Source: Polyangia bacterium (GTDB lineage: Bacteria; Myxococcota_A; Polyangia; Fen-1088). From it: 64,000 nucleotides of DNA. The stretch is taken from contig DATATI010000014.1 of NCBI GenBank assembly GCA_036268875.1, positions 62,001 through 126,000 on the forward strand, in the 5' to 3' direction. The notes beneath the pieces are model-generated. The model saw only the letters and a list, made by a program, of their open reading frames with translations. It did not search any database and had not been told where the DNA came from. The position numbers were made by a program, and so were the translations under genes. Positions 34,745-43,401 of the stretch are shown here, one piece after another; the stretch's first letter is position 1; each line of letters begins with the position of its first letter.

Positions 34745-36877
34745 ATGCCGGTTAGGTGTTCGTCCCGACGCGTGATGGCCTTGCTCCTGGTCGTGGCGGC
34801 CGGCCTGGACCGACCCGTGTACGCGGCGTCCGGGCCGCATCATTCGTCGTCGGGAGGCAGCTCTTCGGCTCCCGCCGAAGAAAGCGCCTCCGAACGGCGG
34901 GCGGTGCGTGGCAGCGCGCTTGATGAAGATGGTGGCGAGAGTGCCGAGCTGCGGGAGCTGCGCCGGTTCGAGGAGCAGGCTTTTCCGCGCGGGCCGATCG
35001 TGTCACACCCTGACGCCGAGGGCGGCAACACCGATCCTCCCACGCCGCTGCCTGGACACTGGGGTGGTTCGGGCGATATCCCGCCCGAGCTGCGTTCGCC
35101 CGAGAGCACGCCGCGCGCGGCGACGACGCCGCCCGATCCCGATTCCGAATGGCTGCGCGCCTTGAAGCTGCCGGACATTCCGGTGCGCTGGGATCCACAG
35201 GTGCTGCGCTACCTGGACTATTTCAAGAACGATCCCAAAGGCCATCTGGTGATGGGCAACTGGTTGCGCCGCGCTGGTCGGTTTCATGACCTGTTCGAAA
35301 AGACGCTGCAGCAGCAAGGCCTGCCAAAAGATCTCTTCTACGTCGCCATGGTCGAAAGCGGCTTTGACACCAGCGCCCGTTCGCACGTCGGGGCCGGCGG
35401 CATCTGGCAGTTCATGCCTGGCGCCGCCCGCGCCTACGGCATCGAGATTGGCTACTGGATCGACGGCCGTCGCGATCCGGAACGATCGGTGGACGCGGCG
35501 GCGCGCTATCTGAAAGATCTCTACGTTCGCTTCGGTTCGTGGCCGCTGGTGCTGGCCGCGTACAACGCTGGCTACGGCGCCGTGCTGAAGTCGATCACCC
35601 GTTACAACACCAACGACTTCTGGGAGCTCATCCGTCACGAAGCTGGGCTGCCGTGGGAGTCGAGCATCTACGTCCCGAAGATCATGGCCGCGGCCATCGT
35701 CGGGCACAACCAGGAAGCATTCGGTTTTGCCGATGTCGTCGTCGATCCTCCGTTTGCCTACGAATCCGTGCAGGCGCCAGCCGGCACGTCGCTGGCGACG
35801 GTGGCGCGCGCCGCGGGAGCCAAGCTGGAGGTGATCGAAGCGCTGAATCCGCACCTGGTCCGCGATCGCGTGCCCCCGGGGCGTTCAGCGACGTCGGTGC
35901 GCGTGCCGCCTGGCGCGTCGGCCGCTTATGCCGACGCGCTGGACGCTGCGCGTGGCCCCGGCGATCGAATGGAAACGGTGGTCCTGCGTTTCGGCGAGAC
36001 CATTGATGACGTGGCTCGGGCCTGCCGGATCGCCCCGCGCGAATTGCGGCGTCTGAACGGCGTCAAAGACAGCGGCGAGCTGCGGGCCGGCGTCACTGTG
36101 CTGGTGCCCAAGCGCCCGACGGCCAAAGACAAGGACGCCGCGGTCAAAGCCGGCGGCACCGACAGCGCCGACGACGCGCCCGTCGCTGAACGTGAGAGCC
36201 AGCCTGTCGACGACCAGCAGATCGTCGCTGTGCCCGACCGAGTGTTTTCTTATGAGGGACGCGAGCGCGTCTTCTACAAGACCCGCGACGGCGATTCGCT
36301 GGAGGACATCGGCGAAGCGTTCGGCGTGAAGGTCGACGATCTGATCGAATGGAACAACCTCGACGCCACCGCCAAGCTGCACCCGAACATGGTGGTGCAG
36401 ATCTTCGTGCGCAAGGATTTCGATCCGGCGGGTGTGGTGGTGCTGGATGCTGCGCACGTGCGGGTGGTGACGCTGGGCTCGGATGAATTTCTGGAGCTGG
36501 AGGCGGCTCGACGCGGGAAAAAGCGCCTCTTCTATCAGTGCAAGGGCGGCGACACGCTGGCCCGGGTGGGCCGACGCTATGGTCTCACGCCGGGGGATCT
36601 GGCGCGTATCAACCGTTTCTCTTACAGCAGCGAACTGCACGACGGGCAGCGCATCGTCGTCTATTCACCGGTGGGCGGTCCGCCGCACGAGGTGACGATG
36701 GGGATGGCCGCGGGCAACAAGCGCGGCAAAGCCGGTCCGTCGCCTGCGGTTGGCATGTCGCACGCGGCGAAATCGTCGGCATCGGCGGGACACGCGTCGC
36801 CGTCAAAGCCGCTGGCCAGGGCCATCGCGGCCGGCAAGGCACGGGTCGCCAAGCCGAGCGCGGCGAAAAAGAAATAG
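34745..36877 (+). CDS. MltD-like lytic transglycosylase with LysM repeats
   Basis: 710-aa exported murein hydrolase. The signal peptide is at residues 1-27 (VMALLLVVAAGLDRPVYA). A disordered Ser/Pro region follows to about 135, then an SLT (family 1) domain at about 155-330 with catalytic Glu204 in MVESGFD and the motifs GAGGIWQFMPGAARAYG and LAAYNAGYGAV. Downstream are several LysM-like units; the clearest are FYKTRDGDSLEDIGEAFGVK and FYQCKGGDTLARVGRRYGLT, with two weaker ones before them. It should cleave glycan strands to 1,6-anhydro-muropeptides in the periplasm. The C-terminus is Lys- and Ala-rich. The ATG at 34745 opens the signal peptide. Confidence 0.92.
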   Translation: MPVRCSSRRVMALLLVVAAGLDRPVYAASGPHHSSSGGSSSAPAEESASERRAVRGSALDEDGGESAELRELRRFEEQAFPRGPIVSHPDAEGGNTDPPTPLPGHWGGSGDIPPELRSPESTPRAATTPPDPDSEWLRALKLPDIPVRWDPQVLRYLDYFKNDPKGHLVMGNWLRRAGRFHDLFEKTLQQQGLPKDLFYVAMVESGFDTSARSHVGAGGIWQFMPGAARAYGIEIGYWIDGRRDPERSVDAAARYLKDLYVRFGSWPLVLAAYNAGYGAVLKSITRYNTNDFWELIRHEAGLPWESSIYVPKIMAAAIVGHNQEAFGFADVVVDPPFAYESVQAPAGTSLATVARAAGAKLEVIEALNPHLVRDRVPPGRSATSVRVPPGASAAYADALDAARGPGDRMETVVLRFGETIDDVARACRIAPRELRRLNGVKDSGELRAGVTVLVPKRPTAKDKDAAVKAGGTDSADDAPVAERESQPVDDQQIVAVPDRVFSYEGRERVFYKTRDGDSLEDIGEAFGVKVDDLIEWNNLDATAKLHPNMVVQIFVRKDFDPAGVVVLDAAHVRVVTLGSDEFLELEAARRGKKRLFYQCKGGDTLARVGRRYGLTPGDLARINRFSYSSELHDGQRIVVYSPVGGPPHEVTMGMAAGNKRGKAGPSPAVGMSHAAKSSASAGHASPSKPLARAIAAGKARVAKPSAAKKK

Positions 36878-36884
36878 CCCAGTC

Positions 36885-37847
36885 TTGCCGAGGGTCGTCG
36901 TCGAGCCCGCGCTGGCTGGGTTGAGACTGGACCAGTTCCTGGCGCGGGCGCTGGGCGCGACCAGCGTGCACGCCGCGCGCCGCCTGATCGCCGCCGGCGA
37001 GGTGTGCATCGACGGTCGGGTGGTGGCCAAAAAAGGCGATCGGGTGGCGACGGGGCAGATCGTGTCGCTCGCCGGAGCTGGCGCGCGCGAAAACGCCGAC
37101 CAGGATGCCGGCCTGGTGGTGCCCGACCCCGCGGTGGTGCTGCCGGTGCTGTTCGCCGACGCTGATCTGGTGGCGGTGAACAAACCCGCCGGCGTTCCCT
37201 CGCACCCGCTGCGGCCAGGCGAACGCGGCACCGCCGCCAACGGTCTTTGCGCGTTGTGGCCTGAGTGCGCACGGGCCAGCGTCGATCCGCGCGAGGCAGG
37301 CCTTGGCCACCGTCTCGATCGCGACACCAGCGGCGTGCTGCTGGCGGCGCGCAATCGAGCCGCGTGGGAAGCGCTTCGCGCGGCGATCGGAGATCCCGCC
37401 TGCGAGAAAACCTACCTGGCTTTGGTGGCCGGCGCGCCGCCGGCGCGCGGGCAATTCGATGGCGCCATTGGCCGCCGCGGCCGGCGCGGCGCGCGCGTGG
37501 CGATCGACGGCGGCCGCCGCCCACTACCGGCGCACACCGAATGGGAGACGCTGTCCTTGCTCGACGGTGGGTCGGCGTTGGTGCGCGCGCGGCTGCATGC
37601 GGGCCGCGCGCACCAGGTCCGCGCGCATCTGGCGGCGGCCGGTTTTGCCATCCTCGGCGATCCCATCTACAGCGACGAATCCGCGCAGGCGGTGGCGCGG
37701 GCTTTGAACGTCGAGGCCTTGCGCCTGCACGCCGAGTCCATTCGCCTGCGGCATCCGCTGACCGGCGCGCCCCTGCTGGTGGTGGCGCCGCCGCCCGTGT
37801 GGGCCGCGGGCCGCGCTCCGTCGTCGTCGCCGTCATCGTCGTCGTAA
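36885..37847 (+). CDS. RluA-family pseudouridine synthase
   Basis: 320-aa RNA pseudouridine synthase. An S4 RNA-binding domain is at residues 1-65 (LRLDQFLARALGATSVHAARRLIAAG, DGRVVAKKG). The catalytic domain carries LVAVNKPAGVPSHP, the catalytic GLGHRLDRDTSGVLL with Asp145, KTYLALVAG and AGRAHQVRAHLAAAGFAILGDPIY. It modifies uridines in 23S rRNA and/or tRNA; which site cannot be told. The TTG start at 36885, 7 bp after the previous stop, is inferred because homologues start at about this point and no in-frame ATG fits. The Arg/Ser-rich C-terminus is non-conserved. Confidence 0.9.
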   Translation: MPRVVVEPALAGLRLDQFLARALGATSVHAARRLIAAGEVCIDGRVVAKKGDRVATGQIVSLAGAGARENADQDAGLVVPDPAVVLPVLFADADLVAVNKPAGVPSHPLRPGERGTAANGLCALWPECARASVDPREAGLGHRLDRDTSGVLLAARNRAAWEALRAAIGDPACEKTYLALVAGAPPARGQFDGAIGRRGRRGARVAIDGGRRPLPAHTEWETLSLLDGGSALVRARLHAGRAHQVRAHLAAAGFAILGDPIYSDESAQAVARALNVEALRLHAESIRLRHPLTGAPLLVVAPPPVWAAGRAPSSSPSSSS

Positions 37848-37850
37848 GCG

Positions 37851-38818
37851 CTACAGCGTCTGCAGGTAGGCCACCAGGTCGGCGATCTGCGCGGCGCCCA
37901 GCGGCGACGTGACACCGTGGTGGTCGCCGCCGCCACAAGGGCCAAAGCGATCGGCCAGCGTGGGCGCGCAGCCGTCGTGCATGTACGGAGCGCGGGCGGC
38001 GACGTTCAGCAACGACGGCACTTGAAACGTTCCGTCGGTGCCGACGTCGGCGGACATGTTGTTGGTGAACCTGTCGCCGTTGTGGCAGGAAGCGCAGCCG
38101 ACCGACTTGTCATTGAACAGCTGGTGGGCGCGGTGGCGCTGGTCACGGGAGTGTTCGGAGCGCCAGCGCCGGCGTCAAAGCTGATGGTCCCGGTGCCGAC
38201 AGGATCGGTGCCTGCGTCAATCGAGCCATTGAAAATGTTCGGCTGACAGGGGCCGTGCCTGCCGTCGTTGCGGCAGCCGACCGATGGGTCGCTGACGTCG
38301 GTGATATCGGCGGCGAAAACCCGCGGCAGCACCGGCGCACCACCGGGCGAGCCGGCGTTGGTGGCGTTGCCGGCCGCAATCAGCGCGACGCGCTTACCGT
38401 CGGGAGAGATCGCGATGTCGACCGGCAACACCATGCCGGGGATGGCAGGCACAGACTTCGGCATCGCATCGGCCGTGGCCACCATCACCGCCGTCTGCAC
38501 GATGGCGTCGCACGGATTGAATGATCCATAGCCGCCGTTTTGCGCCGGCACTTCGTCCACCAGGCCGCGCTGGTGCACCATCGCGTAGCCGCCGCCGGGA
38601 ACGGACACCGTACGCCAGGCGACCGCCGCGGAGAAAGTCTGGCCACCGCGCGCTTCCTGGGAGGCGAACTTCGGCGGCGTCAACCGCTGGGTCACCGTGC
38701 CCGACGCGTCGACGGTCAACACCTTGGATCAGCAGCACACAGCAACGATCGTGCCGCTGTCCGCGGTGGCCAGTTCCGCGGCGGCGGGCGCGGGAATTGC
38801 CGCCGCAGACACGTCGAC
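37851..38818 (-). pseudogene. broken c-type cytochrome / di-heme peroxidase-like gene
   Basis: Two frames must be joined to read this gene. The N-terminal part (from about 38818) ends ATADSGTIVAVCC at an in-frame TGA (38729-38731), resumes in the same frame with SKVLTVDASGTVTQR, and continues through PVDIAISPDGKRVALIAAGN, a beta-propeller-like stretch. At about 38165-38190 the frame must shift. The other frame is open as WRSEHSRDQRHRAHQLFND, then KSVGCASCHNGDRFTN with a CxxCH heme site, then VPSLLNVAARAPYMHDGCAPTL to a normal stop at 37851. No signal peptide or upstream start is found. Heme-containing exported homologues of this layout occur in Myxococcota. Real decay and sequence error are both possible. 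Confidence 0.75.
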
Positions 38819-38921
38819 TTTCTGACATCGTCGTCGCGGGGGCGGCCGGTTTTCCGTCGAGTGCTGGCGATCGGCGACGATTTTCCCACCACGCTGCGCG
38901 CCGGGGATCGATGATGGCGCC

Positions 38922-39698
38922 GTGGAGCCATCGCCGATCAAAAGCGCCGTCGTCCTGCAGCACGCGCCGACCGAAGGACCCGGGCGCGTGGCCGACCTGC
39001 TGGCCGAACAAGGGGTCGCCGTTTCTTGCCGTCAGGTCTACGCCGGCGAGCCGGTGCCTGGCCACCTGGACGACGACGCGCTGCTGGTGGTGATGGGCGG
39101 CCCGATGGGCGTGGGCGACGCCGGCGATCGCCGCTATCCGTTCTTGGGGCGCGAGATCGCCTTGCTGCAGCAGTTGGTGGCAGCCGATCGGCCGGTGCTG
39201 GGAATCTGTTTGGGCGCGCAGCTCCTGGCGGCGGGCGGCGGCGCGCGGGTTTACCCGAATCGCCGGCCCGATCGTTTCGGCAATTGGTCGGTGGTGCGCG
39301 AGGTGGGGTGGGGGCCGGTGGACTTTCTCGGCGTGGACCGCGAGCCCGCGCTGGTCGGGTTGCGCGCGCTAGAGATGATGCTGCACTGGCACGGCGACAC
39401 CTTCGATTTGCCGGCCGGCGCCGTCCACCTGGCTTCGACACCGGCGTGCCCGCATCAGGCCTTTCGGTTGGGCACGTGCCAGTTCGCCTTGCAGTTTCAC
39501 TGCGAGCTGGACGCCGACACCATCATCCGCTGGGTAAGTGAGGACGCGGCGTTCGTGCGCGCGGCCAACGGCGTCGGCGGCGGCCGGCAAATCATCGCCG
39601 ACACCGTGGCGAATTTTCCAGCGGCGCAGCCGATGTGGGATCAACTTTTGCGCAACATCCTGGGCGTGCTCTTGCATTCGCCAGGTGGCCAAGAATAG
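38922..39698 (+). CDS. class I glutamine amidotransferase-like protein
   Basis: 258-aa GATase1 protein. It has an oxyanion-type strand VVMGGPMGVGD, nucleophile Cys96 in GICLGAQLLA, and FALQFHCELD carrying the C-terminal His and Glu of the triad. It resembles stand-alone GMP-synthase-like GATases that hydrolyse gamma-glutamyl compounds or serve an unknown synthetase. It begins with a GTG at 38922. Its stop is 9 bp before aguB, suggesting an operon with the polyamine genes. A role in gamma-glutamyl-putrescine handling is possible but only inferred from position. Confidence 0.88.
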   Translation: MEPSPIKSAVVLQHAPTEGPGRVADLLAEQGVAVSCRQVYAGEPVPGHLDDDALLVVMGGPMGVGDAGDRRYPFLGREIALLQQLVAADRPVLGICLGAQLLAAGGGARVYPNRRPDRFGNWSVVREVGWGPVDFLGVDREPALVGLRALEMMLHWHGDTFDLPAGAVHLASTPACPHQAFRLGTCQFALQFHCELDADTIIRWVSEDAAFVRAANGVGGGRQIIADTVANFPAAQPMWDQLLRNILGVLLHSPGGQE

Positions 39699-39707
39699 AA
39701 ATCGCCG

Positions 39708-40607
39708 ATGGCCTCGCCGAACAAGTTCACCCTGGGATTGGTGCAGATGCGCTGCTCGCCGTCGCCCGACGACAACGTCGAGCGCGCCGTGGTCCACATC
39801 CGCGACGCGGCGGCGCGCGGGGCGCAGGTGATTTGCCTGCCCGAACTTTTCCGCACGCAATACTTTTGTCAAAGCGAGGACCACGCAAATTTTGATCTGG
39901 CCGAGGCAATCCCCGGCCCGACGACGGCGACGCTGGGCAAGGTGGCGCGCGAACTGAAAGTGGTGATCATCGGTTCGCTGTTCGAGCGACGAGCGGCCGG
40001 CATCTATCACAACACGGCGGTGATCCTGGACGCCAACGGCGAGCTAGCCGGCATCTACCGCAAGATGCACATCCCGGACGATCCGCTGTTCTACGAAAAG
40101 TTTTATTTCACCCCTGGCGATCTCGGTTTCCGCGCCTTCGACACCGCGTTCGGTCGCCTGGGCACGCTGGTCTGCTGGGATCAGTGGTATCCGGAAGGGG
40201 CGCGCCTGACCGCGCTGTCGGGGGCTGACGTGCTGTTTTACCCGACGGCCATCGGCTGGCATCCAGCAGAGAAAGCCGAGTTCGGCGCCGCCCAGGCGTC
40301 GGCCTGGCATACGATCCAGCGCGCGCACGCCATCGCCAACGGCGTCTACGTCGCCGCCGTCAACCGGGTCGGCCACGAGATCCCGGCGGCGCCACCGGGC
40401 GGCGCGGGGATCGAATTCTGGGGCGGCAGCTTCGTCGCCGATCCGTTCGGGGTGGTCTTGAAAGAGGCGGGAGGGACCGACGAGGAGATCGTGATCGTCG
40501 CTTGCGATCGAGCCCATCAAGAAACGGTGCGCCGGCACTGGCCGTTCCTGCGCGACCGCCGCATCGACGCCTACGGACCCATTACCCGCCGCTTCATCGA
40601 CGAATGA
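39708..40607 (+). CDS. aguB: N-carbamoylputrescine amidase
   Basis: 299-aa nitrilase-superfamily amidase converting N-carbamoylputrescine to putrescine, CO2 and ammonia. The catalytic triad is visible: Glu46 (LPELFRTQYFC), Lys119 (YRKMHIPDDP) and Cys156 (VCWDQWYPE). FYFTPGD, YPTAIGWHP and the C-terminal phrase RRIDAYGPITRR match AguB closely. It overlaps aguA by 4 bp (ATGA), giving coupled synthesis of the two enzymes of the agmatine route to putrescine. Confidence 0.95.
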   Translation: MASPNKFTLGLVQMRCSPSPDDNVERAVVHIRDAAARGAQVICLPELFRTQYFCQSEDHANFDLAEAIPGPTTATLGKVARELKVVIIGSLFERRAAGIYHNTAVILDANGELAGIYRKMHIPDDPLFYEKFYFTPGDLGFRAFDTAFGRLGTLVCWDQWYPEGARLTALSGADVLFYPTAIGWHPAEKAEFGAAQASAWHTIQRAHAIANGVYVAAVNRVGHEIPAAPPGGAGIEFWGGSFVADPFGVVLKEAGGTDEEIVIVACDRAHQETVRRHWPFLRDRRIDAYGPITRRFIDE

Positions 40608-41674
40608 CCGCCCCGACACCGTCGGCGCTGGGCTATCGCATGCCGGCCGAGTGGGAGCCGCACGAAGCGACCTGGCTGGCGTGGCCCCACGAACGGCGCG
40701 ACTGGCCCGGCAAGCTGTCGCCCATTCCGTGGGTCTACGGCGAGGTGGTGCGGCACCTTTCGCCCGGCGAGCGCGTGCGTATCCTGGTCAAGGACGCGGC
40801 GCTGGAACGAAAAGCGCGTGCGCTGCTTTCGCGGGTGGGCGTCGATCTCGGCCAGATCGATTTTTTCCGCATCCCCACCGATCGCAGCTGGACCCGCGAT
40901 TTCTGTCCCCTGTTCGTCAAGGCCCGCGATGGGCGCGTCGGCTTCACCAACTGGCGTTTCAACGGTTGGGCGAAGTACGCCAATCACAAGAAGGACGACG
41001 CGGTCGGCGATCGTCTGACCGCGCGACTTCGCAAACCGCACTGGACGCCGACGGTGGCGGACCGCCAGGGGCGGGCGCAGCGGGTGGTGCTGGAAGGCGG
41101 CAGCATCGACGTCGACGGGCGCGGGACGTTGCTGACCACCGAGGAGTGCCTGCTGTCGCCGGTGCAGGGGCGCAATCCCGCGCTGTCGCGCGAGCAATTG
41201 GAGGCGGCGATCGGCGCGCACCTGGGCATTCGCAAGGTGCTGTGGCTGGGCGATGGGATCGTGGGCGACGACACCCACGGACACGTCGACGATCTGGCGC
41301 GTTTCGTCGCCGAGGCCACGGTGGTGGTCGCCACCGAGGGCGATCCCGCCGACGCCAACTTTGAAAAGCTGCGCGAGAACCGCCGCCGCCTAGACGCCAT
41401 GACGGACGCCGACGGTCGCGCGCTGCGGGTGGTGCCGTTGCCGATGCCGGCGCCGGTGGTGCTGGACGGCGTGCGCCTGCCGGCCAGCTACGCGAACTTC
41501 TACATCGGCAACGCGGCGGTGCTGGTGCCGACGTTCAACGATCCAAATGATCGGCGCGCCCTGGAGATCATCGCTGGGCTTTTTCCCACCCGAAAGGTGG
41601 TCGGCGTTCACGCGGTGGATCTGGTGTGGGGCCTGGGCACACTGCACTGCATGACGCAGCAGCAGCCGGCCTGA
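40604..41674 (+). CDS. aguA: agmatine deiminase
   Basis: 356-aa enzyme of the guanidino-group-modifying (PAD-type) superfamily. It hydrolyses agmatine to N-carbamoylputrescine, the substrate of AguB. Landmarks are MPAEWEPHEATWLAWPH at the N-terminus, DRSWTRDFCPLFV, GGSIDVDGRGTLLTTEECLL, GDDTHGHVDDLARF and catalytic Cys349 in LGTLHCMTQQ near the C-terminus. The ATG at 40604 overlaps the aguB stop; a longer open frame upstream is aguB shadow. No arginine decarboxylase gene is visible in the window to supply agmatine. Confidence 0.95.
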   Translation: MTAPTPSALGYRMPAEWEPHEATWLAWPHERRDWPGKLSPIPWVYGEVVRHLSPGERVRILVKDAALERKARALLSRVGVDLGQIDFFRIPTDRSWTRDFCPLFVKARDGRVGFTNWRFNGWAKYANHKKDDAVGDRLTARLRKPHWTPTVADRQGRAQRVVLEGGSIDVDGRGTLLTTEECLLSPVQGRNPALSREQLEAAIGAHLGIRKVLWLGDGIVGDDTHGHVDDLARFVAEATVVVATEGDPADANFEKLRENRRRLDAMTDADGRALRVVPLPMPAPVVLDGVRLPASYANFYIGNAAVLVPTFNDPNDRRALEIIAGLFPTRKVVGVHAVDLVWGLGTLHCMTQQQPA

Positions 41675-41820
41675 CGCGCTGGCGTCCGGCGAAGAGCGGA
41701 TTCCGGGAACTTCCCCGCCGCTGCCCGTTTTGTTTTCACGGTGGCGTTTTGCGACTAAAGCGGATCGATGACCGTCCGATGCTAACCGCGATGCTGGGGA
41801 GAGGTCTGTCTTTGAGTGGC

Positions 41821-41828
41821 GGGGAGGA
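41821..41828 (+). promoter_or_regulatory. Shine-Dalgarno sequence selecting a TTG start
   Basis: GGGGAGGA lies 8 nt before TTG at 41837. It supports that codon, not an upstream in-frame GTG at 41816, as the start of the kinase gene. Confidence 0.75.
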
Positions 41829-41836
41829 TTCACAGC

Positions 41837-43387
41837 TTGCCTGACACTGCCGTACAGGCCGCTGCGCCGATTTCCGCGCCGCCGTTGCCCGGCGAGCGGT
41901 ACGGGCGCTACCAGCTGCTCGAGCGCATCGGCAAGGGCGGCATGGCGGAGATCTTTCGCGCCGTCAGCGGCGGCATCGAAGGCTGGAGCCGCCTGTTCGT
42001 CATCAAGCGCATCCGTCCGGAGAAATCGCAGTCGCGCGAATTCATCCGTATGTTCTGCGAGGAAGCCCGCCTGTGCGCGATGCTTCACCACCCGAACATC
42101 GTGCAGGTCTACGACTTCGGGCAGATCGACGGCAGTTACTTCCTGGCCATGGAGTACCTGCACGGCAAAGATCTGTCGACGTTGATGCGGGCCTTGCGCG
42201 CCGCCCGCGGTGCGGTCCCGCCTGCGGTCGCGGCCTTCATCGCCCAGCAGGCGGCGCTGGGATTGCACCACGCGCACGCGCTGGTCGACGGCAGCGGGCA
42301 GTCGGTGCACATCGTTCATCGCGACGTCACGCCGTCAAACATCATGCTGCTGCGAACCGGCGCGGTGAAGATCCTCGACTTCGGCATCGCCAAGGACGTC
42401 CGCCAGGGTGAAAGCGAAGTGATTGAAACCGACGCCGGTCAGGTGAAGGGCAAGCTGGCTTATTTGGCGCCCGAGCAGGTCCGCGACGTGCCGCTGGATG
42501 GTCGCGCCGACGTGTTCTCGCTGGGCGTGGTGCTGTGGGAGATGTTGACCGGTCAGCGTCTTTTCTCCGCCGAGAGCGAGTTCCAGACCATGCGCAACGT
42601 GCTGATTCTCCCGATTCCGACGCCGTCGATGGTGCGTCCGGGGATTCCGGCCGCGCTTGACGCCATTGTCGCCCGCGCCCTGGAACGCGAGCGCAACAAG
42701 CGTTATCCAACGGCAGCGGCGATGGCCGCCGAGCTCGAGCAGGTCGTTCATCACGAACGGTTCGTCGGCCAGGCCGTTCCGCGGTTGCTCGAACAGCTTT
42801 TCGGCGAAGATCCCAGTGGGCTGACGCCATCACCAGGGCCGGAGGCTTTGCTGGCTGGAACGGGAGTGGAAAACGCCGGCGGACGTCCGGCGCTGATCGA
42901 AGTGCCGCGCACGCGCAGCAGCAGCGCCGGTGGGCGATCATCGTCCAGCGTTCGCCAGATTCCACTTGGCTTGGGGCCGCCCGACGCCGCTGCCGAGGTG
43001 TCGCTGGAGATTCTCGACGGCGCAGCGCCGAGCGCTGCCGGTCGGTTCGCCGCCGCCACCAGGTTGGTTTCGGCCCATCGCCGGGCCACCGCCGTCGGTG
43101 CGGCGACGTTGATCGCCGGCTTGATCGTCGCCTTCGGATGGCACCGCGCGCCGGTGGTCGATCGGCCGGTGGTCGTGGCGCCACCGGCGGCCATCGCCGG
43201 CACCGTCGTCGAATCGTCGCCGCCCATGCCAGCGTCGCCATTTGCGCCGCCGGCCCTCACCACGGCCGTGCATCGCCGGCCGCCGGCCCAGTTGGTCGCC
43301 CGCGCCGGAACACCGCGCACGAAACCGGCGCACCGCCGCTCGTCGCACGAGATCGCGGCCGACTTGACCCTCAATCCGTTTCGCTGA
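41837..43387 (+). CDS. transmembrane Ser/Thr protein kinase
   Basis: 516-aa Hanks-type kinase. The kinase domain is at residues 24-300 with Gly loop [10 protein letters not shown], Lys57 (FVIKRIRPE), catalytic [10 protein letters not shown] with Asp163, metal-binding DFG at 181 and APEQV. A Pro/Gly-rich juxtamembrane region follows. One transmembrane helix lies at about 425-445 ([15 protein letters not shown]), then a short Ala/Pro-rich extracellular tail. The tail is too short for a sensor domain. The TTG start is fixed by a strong ribosome binding site. The 162 bp upstream contain GGAACTT at about 41707, resembling an ECF -35 element, without a clear -10. It converges on the next kinase gene. 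Confidence 0.93.
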   Translation: MPDTAVQAAAPISAPPLPGERYGRYQLLERIGKGGMAEIFRAVSGGIEGWSRLFVIKRIRPEKSQSREFIRMFCEEARLCAMLHHPNIVQVYDFGQIDGSYFLAMEYLHGKDLSTLMRALRAARGAVPPAVAAFIAQQAALGLHHAHALVDGSGQSVHIVHRDVTPSNIMLLRTGAVKILDFGIAKDVRQGESEVIETDAGQVKGKLAYLAPEQVRDVPLDGRADVFSLGVVLWEMLTGQRLFSAESEFQTMRNVLILPIPTPSMVRPGIPAALDAIVARALERERNKRYPTAAAMAAELEQVVHHERFVGQAVPRLLEQLFGEDPSGLTPSPGPEALLAGTGVENAGGRPALIEVPRTRSSSAGGRSSSSVRQIPLGLGPPDAAAEVSLEILDGAAPSAAGRFAAATRLVSAHRRATAVGAATLIAGLIVAFGWHRAPVVDRPVVVAPPAAIAGTVVESSPPMPASPFAPPALTTAVHRRPPAQLVARAGTPRTKPAHRRSSHEIAADLTLNPFR

Positions 43388-43401
43388 CGCCCGACGCGTG
43401 A

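Noticed and set aside
34179-34775. Open frame running plus through the tatA region
   Set aside because: It is antisense of tatA and overlaps the MltD-like start; composition is Ser/Arg-rich without family features.
38729-38731. In-frame TGA read as selenocysteine
   Set aside because: The surrounding position is not a known redox site, a separate frameshift also breaks the gene, and no SECIS-like hairpin was recognised. Gene decay or error is simpler.
41707-41740. ECF-type promoter upstream of the kinase at 41837
   Set aside because: GGAACTT fits an ECF -35 element but no -10 at the proper spacing was found, so it is not listed as a feature.
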